Origin: Mortierella alpina
Lineage: Eukaryota; Mortierellomycota; Mortierellomycetes; Mortierellales; Mortierellaceae
Reading direction: 5' to 3'
Length of the DNA: 64,000 nucleotides
Assembly (NCBI GenBank): GCA_029449245.1
Contig: JANATF010000005.1
Coordinates: forward strand, 1,116,001-1,180,000
Shown here: positions 22,703 to 33,515 of the stretch, piece by piece
Layout of the letters: every line of letters starts with the position of its first letter
Position numbering within the stretch: the first letter of the stretch is position 1
The notes under the pieces: generated by a model
Database searches by the model: none
The model's input: the letters and a program-made list of their open reading frames with translations, nothing else
Told to the model about the DNA's origin: nothing
Translations under genes and position numbers: made by a program

Positions 22703-24824
22703 ATGACTCGCATCTCCCTGGGTCTGGTCACTCTCTTGGCCCTGTCCTCCGCCGTGAGCATGGTCAATGCGCACGACGACAAGGACCAGCACAAGTTCAA
22801 CATTCCTGGCGACGCCGAGTACGAAGCCTCCGGCCCCGAACTCGCCACCTTCAAGGTAAGCCATCCATGGTTGCCCCCCTCTTTCCTCTTCTCGTATCTT
22901 CCTGGAGCAAACGCCAGGCAAGCGCGCGTTGCGTGGATCGACCCTAACCATAAATTATGATTTCCTCGTGTGCTTTCGCGCCTCTTTGTGTTTGCCTCCC
23001 TTGCAAACTCTCTTCATTCCTGATACAATCTCTGTGCTCTCAGCCCACTACCATCAAGGCACCGTTCTTGGAACAATTCACACAGAACTGGTCAGATCGC
23101 TGGACTGCCAGCGAGGCGACGAAAGAGACCACCGCTGAGGGCGAGGTCTTTAGCTATGTCGGTCAGTGGAACGTCGAGGAACCTTCAGTCTACGCTGGCA
23201 TGAAGGGCGATCTCGGTTTGGTCGCAAAGTCCCCGGCCGCTCATCATGCCATCTCTGCTTCCCTCCCTGAGGTCATTGATAACAAGGACAAGACCCTGGT
23301 GGTCCAGTAAGAACCCAGCTCGAACAATTGCACTTTGCGCACCTTCCGCAAGCGAGAGCTGCGAGCTGCAGAAAAATAACGGTATTCTTCTTTTCACCCT
23401 GTATAGATACGAAGTCAAGGCTCAGCAGGGTTTGGAGTGCGGTGGTGCTTACATGAAGCTCCTGACCGATTCACCAGAGGGCATCAAGTTCAAGGAGTTC
23501 TCGAACGACACACCTTACACCATCATGTTCGGACCCGACAAGTGCGGTAGCACCAACAAGGTCCACTTCATCTTCCGTCACAAGAACCCCATCACTGGAA
23601 AGTACGAGGAGAAGCACCTCCAGTCCGCCCCCTCTGCCAGAGTGAGCTCGCTCAGCAGCCTTTACACGCTGATCGTCAAGTAAGTGCTACCGTTTTGAGC
23701 CTTGGGATCCAGAGTCGTATCAAATCATCTTGACCACAGCAGGCAGACTAAACTGACACCCTTTATTGAACAGGCCTGATCAGACATACGAGATCAAGAT
23801 CAACAACGAGGTCGCAGCTACTGGATCGCTCCTGGAGAGCTTCCAGCCTCCTGTCAACCCGCCCAAGGAGATTGACGACCCCAAAGACACCAAGCCCGCC
23901 AACTGGGTCGAGGAAGCCAAGATTGCGGATCCCGCGGCCAAGAAGCCCGAGGATTGGGATGAAGATGCGCCCGCTCGCATCCTCGATGAGAAGGCTACAA
24001 AGCCCAGCAATTGGTTGGACGATGAGGAGAAGGAGATTCCAGATCCCGAAGCAGTCAAGCCCGAGGACTGGGACGATGAAGAGGACGGCGACTGGATTGC
24101 GCCCTCAGTCCCCAACCCCAAGTGCCAGGATAACAACTGTGGCAAGTGGGAGCGTCCCTACATCTCAAACCCTGCCTACAAGGGCAAATGGTCCGCACCG
24201 ATGATCGACAATCCCGAGTACAAGGGTGTTTGGGCCCCTCGCAAGATCCCCAACCCCGACTTTTTCGAGGACCTCCACCCATCCAACTTTGAGAAGATTG
24301 GAGCTGTCGGGTTCGAGATCTGGACGATGCAGAAGGACATTCTCTTTGACAACATTTACATTGGACACTCGATCGAGGACGCAGAGCAGCTGGCTGCTGA
24401 GAGCTGGGTGATCAAGCACGAGGCCGAAAAGAAGCAGGAGGAGCTCGCCAACCCCAAGCCCAAGGACACTCCTGAAGGACTCCCCTCGTTCAAGGAGGAT
24501 CCTATTGGTTTCGTGATTGGACATTTGCGCGAGTTTATTGAGCTGGCCCGGGAGGACCCCATGAACGCGATTCACAGCCGGCCCATGGTTTCTGCGATCC
24601 TCGCCGCAGTAGTGGGTGTGACATTGGGATTGGCATTGATCATTGTGGGTCTGTTGACCGCGGCGCCCAAGGCCGGTATTGCCTCCACGAGGGCTGCAGC
24701 CAAGGCCAAGAAGACGGACGAGGCAACTGCTGATGATGACGATACCAAGGAGGCAACGCAGAAGGACAGCGGCTCGGAGTCCGAGGAGGTATCTGTCCGC
24801 AAGCGCACCACAACCAAGAAGTAA
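22703..24824 (+). CDS. cnx1: Calnexin, ER lectin chaperone
   Basis: Four exons (22703-22855, 23044-23306, 23407-23679, 23774-24824) join in phase to 579 residues. Calnexin retains monoglucosylated glycoproteins in the ER for folding. Seen: signal peptide (about residues 1-23, ending MVNA), the globular lectin domain with [16 protein letters not shown] and the disulfide-containing FGPDKCG block, and the proline-rich P-domain arm (repeats of the types DPxxxKPxDWDE and NPxYKGxW). A single membrane span (about 505-530, [20 protein letters not shown]) and an acidic tail with RKRTTTKK at the end, a dibasic ER-retention context, complete it. Length is normal for fungal calnexins. The promoter is shared with ZUP1 and carries a possible UPR site. 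Confidence 0.97.
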
Positions 24825-25042
24825 TAAGTTATCATTCCTCTCCCCTTTGTCAATGGTTTCTATTTTATGCCGTAGTCCCGGGACACACACACCACTTTAT
24901 CTCTCACGTTGCACCCAGTAAAAGAAAAAATACCTTTTGAGTTGGTCAAGGTGGCTTTGCAATATGGGTGGCAGTTGACTTTTGTCGCCTTGAGAGCCAG
25001 GTTTCGCTCCTTGTCCATCCACACCACTCACCAACAAGCACC

Positions 25043-26203
25043 ATGGAAGCCATTGTCTCCGTCTTCGGGTCCAACCCCGTGGCCATCACCTTCCCAGAGT
25101 CCTCCTCTCCCAGCCTGCAGGACCTGAAGCAGCAGCTCTTTGACCGCTTCCAGATCCCATGCGATGAGCAGCGCATTCAAACCGCAGGTGGTCTGCCACT
25201 CCTCTCGGCTGCGGGTCATGACGAGGATGACGAGCATATCCTGCTCTTTGACGACAACAGCAACAATAACAACAGTTCTGCAGACTCTCTTCAGGAGCAG
25301 GACTCGCCCGAGATGCAGGCGATGCAGCAGATTAAATACTTTTCACTGTCGCTGCGGATGAACGGCGGCAAGGGAGGTTTTGGAAGCATGCTGCGCGCAC
25401 AGGGAGGCCGCATGTCCTCACAAAAGACGACCAATACAGATGCATGCCGCGATTTAAGCGGACGGAGAATCAAGACTGTGAACGATGCCAAAAAGTAATT
25501 GCACAATCTATCTCTTTTTTTCTTGTGCAAAGACTGTCGGCAAGAGGGAAAACCTAGTGACTAGAAAACATACCAACTAACTTCTTTTTTTCATTACTTT
25601 TCTGCGGTATAGGATGGCAGAATACCTCAAGAGTGAACCCGAGAGAGAAAAAGCCAAGCGGGAGAATCTGAAGCGCAAGATTGAGGAAAAACTAGAGCTG
25701 GCGGATCGTCCTACAAGGAAACATCGATTTGAGGATGCAAGATTCTTTGACGAATCGGAGGAGCAGGTGGAGGAGGTCAAGAATGCAGTTGCGGCGGCTA
25801 TCAAGGAAAGCATGAAGGCAGGAGCAGCTGGCATGGATTCGAAAGGCAAAGGAAAGGCCAAGGAGGTGGTCGTGGAAAAGAAGGCTCCTGCAAAGTCACT
25901 TGGCATGTGGTACGTATTTGCGGTCGTACGGATCAACGATTAGTTGGTTTTGGCTTTTCATTTCTTTTTTGAACCTCCCCGGCTGCAATCTTGTATTCTA
26001 ATCCTTTGTGCTGTTATTATAGGGATGGCATGTCTGACTACGAATCATCTGAGGGTGAAGACGAGGACAATGACGAGGAGGATGAAGAAGAAGAAGAGGA
26101 AGAAGAGGCCAAGGTCCCAAGTGTTGGATCTTCAAAATCTTCAGCCTCTTCATCGTCGTCGTTGCCGACTAAGGCACGATCCTCAAGATCCAAGGCCAAG
26201 TAA
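25043..26203 (+). CDS. sde2: SDE2, ubiquitin-fold precursor processed into an intron-specific splicing factor
   Basis: Three exons (25043-25494, 25613-25909, 26023-26203) join in phase to 309 residues. Sde2 is made with an N-terminal ubiquitin-like fold that is cut after a Gly-Gly, releasing Sde2-C with N-terminal Lys, which joins the spliceosome; in animals it also regulates replication stress. Seen: a ubiquitin-like region (about 1-109), the processing motif [17 protein letters not shown] at residues 108-109, the signature [17 protein letters not shown], a charged helical segment ([21 protein letters not shown]) and a strongly acidic tail. Interruption of the ubiquitin-like fold by an Asn-rich loop (NSNNNN) is a lineage feature. 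It lies in tandem 218 bp after calnexin. Confidence 0.93.
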
Positions 26204-28758
26204 AGACAGCTTTATCCATCGCTTTTTATCCAACTGGACGACGAGGCGAGGCAATATGTAAAACTACCCTTCGCAGCCTGGCAGCAATTTGTACTCTAAT
26301 AAACCACATTAACCTCACACAAGTACACCAAAAGTGAAGCCTAGACATGAACATTGTGAAAGAAGTGGCAAGATTTGGTAAGCGTGAAAGTCCATCTGAT
26401 CAAAGGATCTACATCTTTCTTGTACTCTGTGCCTAAACTTGATTTTCTGCATTCACATCTCGCTCCGTAGCATTGTGCGCGGTCGGCCCAATCTAACAAA
26501 CTGTATACTTTCTAACTCGCGGATGGGTACGTCCGGGAGAACATTCCCCGCGGTTGATCGCGCTCAAAACGATGATTTTCACGATCTGTTTTGAAAACGA
26601 TTTTCTTCCTGTGCTCCTCTAATCTCAACCTCAACCTCAACCTCTCGTGATAAAAAACGAGAGGCGAACGAGGTACAGCGAGCGAGGTAAGGACATGTCT
26701 GTTATCAAGTAACACGCGTGCAATTGTTATGCTATTGCTCGCCTTGTTAAATATCATTTTCTCTTTCTAAATAAGAGTGAAAGAAAAAACGATACGGGCC
26801 ATAGACACGAGATGCCCAAAGTATGCATGCGCATGTGCAAAGCCAAGCAAAGGATATCGTCAGTGCCACACATGCAGAATCAAAGAATTCATTGGACGAG
26901 AGCAAACATACTTTAGATTCTGCCCAAGCATAGTCAAACCCGTGCTATCAGCAGCTGTGCCTGAGTTATTGTTCTTGTTCAACGTTGGTATGGGGGGATT
27001 GGACGAGGAGACACCGGATGCATATGGGAAGCGCGTTCACTGGGATCCTCGCAAAAGTGAGAGAAAAATATATCGTCCCCGTTCCGTGCGCATGTAGACT
27101 AATGCATCCAGAACACAAAGGCTAGGTGGCTATTCCAATCAAACGTTTTTTTGGGTACATGGATGCCATGTGTTAATGGTGTGAATCGATATCTTGGAGC
27201 TGAGCATTCGATGCTAACACGAGTGCGAACAGACGTTTGATAGACCACGCAAAAAAAAAAATGCCCTTATTTGAACGTGTTCACGATGGTGGCCTAAAAT
27301 GGGTAGCGATCGGGCGCATATATTTTATTTTTTGACCTCGTTTGCCTCTCACCTCCTTTGTCGTCGTCATGAAGATCCCCGCAAACATGTGAGTGACAGG
27401 ACCTGTTTGACGAAAGGACAAACAGGTCAAGATAAGTTGGGTTCCATAGCGCTATGGTGCGACGGAACGCGTGAGGAGAACGGCTCTCGGAACAACTTAT
27501 TTTTTATGTGTTTGAAAAAAAAAAAAAAATGGGTGCCGGATTAGAATGAAAAACGGCTCGTAAAAACGAAAGTGTGTGAGAAGCGGTTCAGGTTTCTGGT
27601 TGGAACTGGAATCGGCTATCAGATGGCATTGGGTAAGAGGGAGCTATTGTCTTCTCTTGTCTATTTGACCTTCGTGTGCGCTAGGAAGATAATTAAAAAG
27701 GAGGGGAAGTGGGATTAGGGGGGTAGAAAGACTTCCGTCGGGTTTCTATGGCATAATGTTGTTTATCGTGCAGAGTGGATGAGGAGAAAAGCGCTTCCGC
27801 TGTCGTCATCCGTGGGGAGAGGCGGCGACTGTGCTGCTCACAGCAGTAGCACACATGACGGTCAATGATATCTCATGCCTCGCCGCTGCTGCTGTTGCTG
27901 TTGCTGCTGCTGCTACAGCTACTGCATGTATGGTCTCTATAGACTAGGAGGGACTCACTGAACCTACCATGACATTCTGCTCTCTCGCGCTTTGAGACAA
28001 TGTTATTGCAGTTGTGAACGGTGAGCGAGTGAGTGCGACTCTGGTATTTTTGGGTTTGCGGGCAACAGAGGCAGGACGTATTTTCGTTGCGTGCTGCGTG
28101 CGTCCAGGACAGAGGGCCGACATATCAGAATGCGGCAGGAATGGGCGGAGGTGCAAAAAAGATTATCAGTTTCGGACGAGGCCGTAGGCCCTTGGACGGG
28201 CTCGAGGCATGTTTTCAGGGCCAACCAAACAGGCAAGGGCAGGTTTTCGATTGAATGGCACTCAATAAGATAAATTCCCGTGATTGCGACTGATAGAGCT
28301 GCAGCACGTTGTGCGACTCGGTGGCTCTCCTGCGCTGATTGCAAATGATTGGCACGGAACAGCGAGAGTATGAAGGGAAAAAAAAGTGGAGGGAGAACAC
28401 AACAGGTACCACAGTAAAAGGCTAAGAAAAAAGAAAAAAAAAAAGACCCCGGGGGACAGGAAGAGAGCGGAGACAACGGAGTCGCTCTCGCCAAACCTCT
28501 CACGCACACGCTCGCTCTCGCAAAGCAGGGGGGCCACTATAAAAGATAGCTGCAAAACACTGAAAAAAGAACCGGAATCAAATCAGATCTCTCTTTCTCT
28601 TACTCCATTGCCTCCATCGCACTTCACACTTCGCACTTCACACTCTAGACTTTACGCCTGCCCGTTCGCTTCTTGCCTTCGCCCCCCTCTTTCCTCCACT
28701 GAACTTCTACTTGCTCGCTTACAGCTTTCTTTTTAATATCAGACATCAGGCTTCAGAC
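26204..28758. other. Long intergenic region
   Basis: About 2.5 kb with no supported gene. The best open frame (26777-27097, plus, 106 residues) has Cys pairs near its start (CACAKPSK, CHTC) but no known domain. A CAACCT repeat occurs near 26624-26642 and a GCTGTT trinucleotide run at 27884-27914. A TATA-like CTATAAAAG near 28537 and a CT-rich leader probably belong to the gene at 28759. Confidence 0.45.
27884..27914. repeat. GCT/GTT trinucleotide run
   Basis: About ten imperfect GCTGTT-type triplets. They are not inside any supported coding exon. Confidence 0.7.
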
Positions 28759-31511
28759 ATGCAAGTCCAGGCTGTCCCTACAGTCATCATGCCCTCCCTC
28801 ACCACACAGTCGTCAACGCACACTTCAAACAGCGCCAGATCTGGAGTCTCATCAACACCCGCCAGGGCCTTCAGTCCCGAGAACGACCCTCACCCGTCCT
28901 GGATGTTCTTTCCCCCTGCAGCATCATACATTCTCCACCCTACCTCAGAGCCCTCTCCTTCAGCGACCTCTCCTACTCGCCCATCCACATCCTCAGCTCG
29001 TACCCACAGCAAGAACACTACCAACAACACTCTTCCTTCCTCCACACCCTCCACACATCATCGCATCCTAGACCACTGCTTCCATCTCTCGATCGAGACC
29101 CGATTGAAGCAAGCGGAGGCTCAGTACTTGGCATCGACGCAAGAGCAGGCTGTCGAGCAGCAGATCAGGGAACAGCAGGAGCAGCACCAACCTCCCATCT
29201 CTGCCCTCAAGCAGGATGACTGGCGTCGCCGGCAGCGATCACTTGTGGACGAGGCTGTTGTACTCGGACGCAAAGGATCTAATGTTGAAGCTATCGTAGA
29301 TGGTATGTTTCTGTGCGCAAACCCCTCAATCTATCTATTTTTTTTTTTCGCTTACTTCCCCGCGTCGTTATGTTTTTTACTTCATCTGTGTACTTCTCCA
29401 CACGTTGGTGCGACTCCCCTGCAAAATTGTCCGTTTTGCTATCTGCGTTTTCTTCCGATGGGTGCCCAACCTTGCGCTTGCAAACGTAAACTCTGTTTTT
29501 CTTTTTCCTTCCATGGCGTCTACAAAAGGCAATTGCTGCTTGCTCCCTGCATGGTTGGCAGACACCTGCACCCACCTGCACCCACGGGCACACACATCCC
29601 CATTTGTTGACTCAATAGAGTCATCGTTCCCTCGATCGAAAAACAATACACAGATCTCTGCTGACACGCTCCTTGCTTGGCATTCTATAGGTATTCTCAA
29701 GTCACACCGCTCCTCAGGGCCACTGCAGACATTGCCAAGGCACCTGAAGCATCGCCTCCATCTCTGCCAACTTACATCCATGGTCTTTGGCCGCTTCGAT
29801 GTCGCCTCTTCGACCAACAACTCTGCAGGCCTCAACATTTACTCGGCCTTCCACTCTCGCCGCCACGGAGCATCGCGCGCTGCCATCCAGCACCATCTTG
29901 CCAACAGCCCACAGGGGCAGAAGACTCGCGCCTTCTTTGCGCAGCCTATTCATTCGTCCTCTTACTGCCGTCGTCATCATCGCAAGGACTGCCAGCGTAC
30001 CTGCTGCACACTGGCCAAGATGCAGCAACAACAACAGCAGGCGCTGGAACAAAAGAAAAAGATGACCAATAGCTACTACATGAACCATGTCCGGAAGCCC
30101 GAACAGCAGCGCGTCGCAGGTCTTGTGGATGCCATCCCCGCCTTTCTGAAGTGCTCGGCCATGAGTTACAGGGACATTGCTACGGGCATGGTCGAGAAGG
30201 GCGAACACAGGGACCTAGCTGAGACACGTGTGCTGGAGGGATGGTACAGGCTCTTGCTGGAGATGATGACCCAAGCAGTGATCGAGTCATATCTTTGCGA
30301 TGGCACTTTGGGCGTCGACACCCTTCTTGACGTCTTTTCCTATGGCGATGAGCCAGAGGCAGACGATGCTGGCAGAGAGATTGTCACTGCAGACGAGAGC
30401 TCAAAGGAAGTACCTGTGGGTGTGGAGCATTTGCAGTTCAACAACTTGCAGGGACAAGGACCACCAAGGAGTAGCTCGACGACGGGCAATCAGCAGCAGC
30501 AGCAGAGTGCTCTGCAAGACACGATCACTCAAGATCGTCAGGATGATATCTTGTTTGTTAAGACGCCCGAATACGAGAGCTTCAAGTCGGCCAAGGATGA
30601 AAGGCTGCAAGAGGTAAGAAAGACAAAGTCAATGCAAGCGAGGAGCGGGGGGCTGTTTGCTCATTCTTTTTTGTCCTTTTTGAATGACAATTCGCCTAAC
30701 TTTGCTTCGAACTCTTGCGTGCTCTAGTTCTTGACTTTGAGAGGCACCTCTGTGGAGCAGCACTTTATCGACCTGGCTACCAAGTACCCCGTGACGGTAT
30801 TTGAACGCCAAATGACACACTACATCAGTCGGTCCCAAAAGCTCCTCGTCGACCCCAAGCTGTCCAGGGTAACGATCTTATCCAAACGGCGTCAACATGA
30901 ACATGGAGTTGATATTATCGTAGCTGCAGCAACTAATCGTTTTCGCTTCTCTGACCTCAATTGTTTCTGTAAAATAGAGCGCAGAGGAGATCGGGCTGCT
31001 GATCCCTCCTGCCACATCTGCTTATGCGGACGGATCGCTCTCGATGCCTGTGAGCGACGACGAGGACGAGGATGTGATGGAAGAGGTCAATCGATTGGAG
31101 GAGATCAAGGAGGAAGAGGACGACGAGAAGGCCTCTATCCTGGAGCAATGCGAAGACCAGCAACAGCAAACTCACCCATCCCAACGCATACGTCACGAAA
31201 AGATGAGGCTCGCGACTATCACCACGTCTGTGGAGGACGCTGCTACTTCTGTCGACCACTCCAAGAAGAGCCCACAGCATCTACCCTCGCCCCCACCTTC
31301 GGTGGCTGTGAGCCGATCCAGCACGGTCTCGCCCTCGACTATGACGGCCTCGTTGTCGGAGGAGGATGAGTCCATTGCTGAGGCGGCCAGAATCTTGATG
31401 TCCAACAACAGTAGCAACAAGAAGCACAAGTTGACCGAGGTCAAGGCAGAACCCCAAGACGAAAGTGCAAACAAGGCTCTTGGACATGCTGCCAAGAAGG
31501 TCAGGGCGTGA
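28759..31511 (+). CDS. Unrecognised 713-residue protein with glutamine- and acid-rich tracts
   Basis: Four exons (28759-29302, 29691-30613, 30728-30868, 30978-31511) join in phase. The N-terminal 120 residues are Ser/Thr/Pro-rich. Exon 2 begins Arg/His-rich (GILKSHRSSGPLQTLPRH), has a His/Cys cluster (CRRHHRKDCQRTCC) and a poly-Gln run, then a helical block (AFLKCSAMSYRDIATGMVEK). Exon 3 holds the best-ordered-looking segment (FLTLRGTSVEQHFIDLATKY). The C-terminus is acidic and ends with basic patches (NNSSNKKHKL, AAKKVRA) that could be nuclear signals. Exon phases and lack of stops over 2.1 kb of coding sequence support a gene. I do not recognise the family. Nuclear localisation is inferred from composition. 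Confidence 0.75.
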
Positions 31512-31910
31512 TTTTAAAACGCGCACACATCATCCTTTTCTCCCGTCTCCCTCTATCTCTCTCCTGTCGCTGTAGAATATCCTGTATTGTAATTTAATCA
31601 TGCCAAGTTTGCCAAAGTATATTGTTTAATGAGTTCGAATGCATCCATGCGTGTAAAGTAGCGTCCCACGGCATACCCGAAACAAAACCGTGGTGCACCC
31701 TTACCTGTCGACTCTATGTGTTTGTAATGAAGGAGTCAAGCAAGACACGAATTGGATACTGTTACACAGTTGGAGACTGCTACAGAATTTCCTCATAAAA
31801 TTGTCCTGCTTCGTTTTCATTCTCTTCTTCCTTCTTCCTTACCACTCTTGTTCCTCACCTCCTCCCCCCCCCCCCACCACCACCACCACCCCAAGCATAA
31901 GCCTATCACC
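31512..31910. other. Intergenic region with C-run and CAC repeat
   Basis: About 400 bp separating two plus-strand genes. A run of C followed by CAC triplets (about 31862-31890) lies about 20 bases before the F-box start codon. CATAAAATT near 31794 is a possible weak TATA element. Confidence 0.5.
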
Positions 31911-32480
31911 ATGACTATCATAGCAAGTACCTCCAGCTTTGAATATAACACCGAAAAAAAACTTGAACAGTGCCCTGCCCTCAAGTCTCTCGATCAACGC
32001 GTTCCCCGCGAGGTCTGGGAATGTATATTCAACCGCCTCTACCCGTCGCAGCTTTCGCGCCTCTCGATGGTTAACAAGAACTTTAACAGCATCGTGTCGT
32101 CGCTGTCGTTGTGGGCTCGCATGTTTTCATCTACTCACGGTCGCAAGAAGCGACTTCGATGCCTTAGTGGTATACCGGAGTCCAAGAGCTATATGCTCTA
32201 CATGTGCGCGAACAGTCTTCATGTCTGTGAGCAGTGCCTTGGACCGATCTCATTCTCAAGCACCAGCACAAACTTGAGGCCGAGGTCGCGCTTGGCGCCA
32301 CTGCCAACTCTAAGCACGAAGGACCTGGAGTACGTTGGAGAACCTATCAACAACGACTGGAAAATCAAGATGTGCACAAATTGTTTCTCAGCGTGTCGGC
32401 AGACCTGGGTTGGTGTTAGTTCGCAGTACCTCGATATCATAACCGGAGCGAGACTGCAGTGGTATCGATCACAGTCTTGA
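31911..32480 (+). CDS. F-box protein with C-terminal paired cysteines
   Basis: One exon, 189 residues. F-box proteins link substrates to Skp1-cullin ubiquitin ligases. The F-box is seen at about residues 28-70 (RVPREVWECIFNRLYPSQLS, then LSMVNKNFNSIVSSLSLWARMF). The remainder carries cysteine pairs CEQC (about 105) and CTNCFSAC (about 160), which may bind zinc. No LRR, WD or Kelch substrate domain is present. An in-frame upstream ATG at 31752 would add the C-run and poly-His, so the start at 31911 is preferred. Substrate is unknown. Confidence 0.85.
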   Translation: MTIIASTSSFEYNTEKKLEQCPALKSLDQRVPREVWECIFNRLYPSQLSRLSMVNKNFNSIVSSLSLWARMFSSTHGRKKRLRCLSGIPESKSYMLYMCANSLHVCEQCLGPISFSSTSTNLRPRSRLAPLPTLSTKDLEYVGEPINNDWKIKMCTNCFSACRQTWVGVSSQYLDIITGARLQWYRSQS

Positions 32481-33515
32481 GCAGGAATTATAAAGCTGCC
32501 TCGCGCAGAGCTCGTTTCGTATAGTTTTGAATAAAGACATTCTACCAGACTTCACTTGTTTTGCTCCACTTTCCCTATCCTTGCTGCTCCAAGAAAGCCC
32601 ATTCGATTGCTCAAGGTTGCATAGTCTATGGAACGGCACAAGTGTGCTCCTGCAAAGTCCGACCGATGATAGCATCATAGCGTGGCTCGCTCCAGATGTT
32701 GATCGGGCCTCTCGACTCTGTGCCAGACAGCATGTCCACTTTTGTCCTCTCCACTCCAAACACCCAGTCCAAAAGCGGATTGTGGCATATTCCTCACGTC
32801 CTACACGTCCTACAGCATGATGGCAGGTGCTCTACAGGCGTTTGTGATATGACAGGGCTGGCGAAGATGGAGAGCCGAGTGCAGTGCAAGGAGCACGCTG
32901 TTGCGGACAACGAATCTAATTCCATATCAACATTCATGTGAAATTGGGCACGCCTTTATTCCAGCCAGGACAGCGGATCCTGAAGATCCTGAATCGATCT
33001 TGTCTTCCTTCCTCGCCCTCGGTGCACCACTCCTCCGATCCCTCAGCAGCAGCATCATCGAAAACGTCGTCCTTACCTTCACGACCATTACCACCACCAT
33101 ACTACCAACGCACTCCTTTCAACGCCTTGTCCGGCTATAAGCAAAAGAGTAGTTGTACATCCACCCAAAATAGAGATCAGACTGCCCCGAGGGCACATTG
33201 CAACATCGCAACATCGCACGACAGCCTACAGCCCACATCACATCCGCCCAATTCTCCGAAGGCCACCAGACAGCCTGTGCCGAGTGAGCGCTCTAGCAAC
33301 GCAACCTGAGGCACTGGCATTCGAACCCTTGCTCTACAAGGCAAGAAGCGCATTCCCATCCCAACCCGCTCTCGGAGAAATACCTTGCCCAAGGTCTACC
33401 TCCTCGAGAAACGAGTGCAGAGTGCAAGACAAAGCACAAATATCAATCCGACGACGCCCACTGTGCGATCAGCATACCAGGAATCACAATCCATCGGAGG
33501 AAAGACCAAGCAGTC
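32481..33515. other. Intergenic region upstream of dolichol kinase
   Basis: About 1 kb with only short overlapping open frames and no recognisable domain. It probably holds the 3' flank of the F-box gene and a long CA/CT-rich leader (33000-33500) of the kinase gene. Confidence 0.4.

Noticed and set aside
26777-27097. A 106-residue open frame with Cys pairs
   Set aside because: The spacing fits no zinc motif and nothing else supports a gene.
27884-27914. Trinucleotide run as a coding poly-amino-acid exon
   Set aside because: No flanking open frame with splice sites; recorded only as a repeat.
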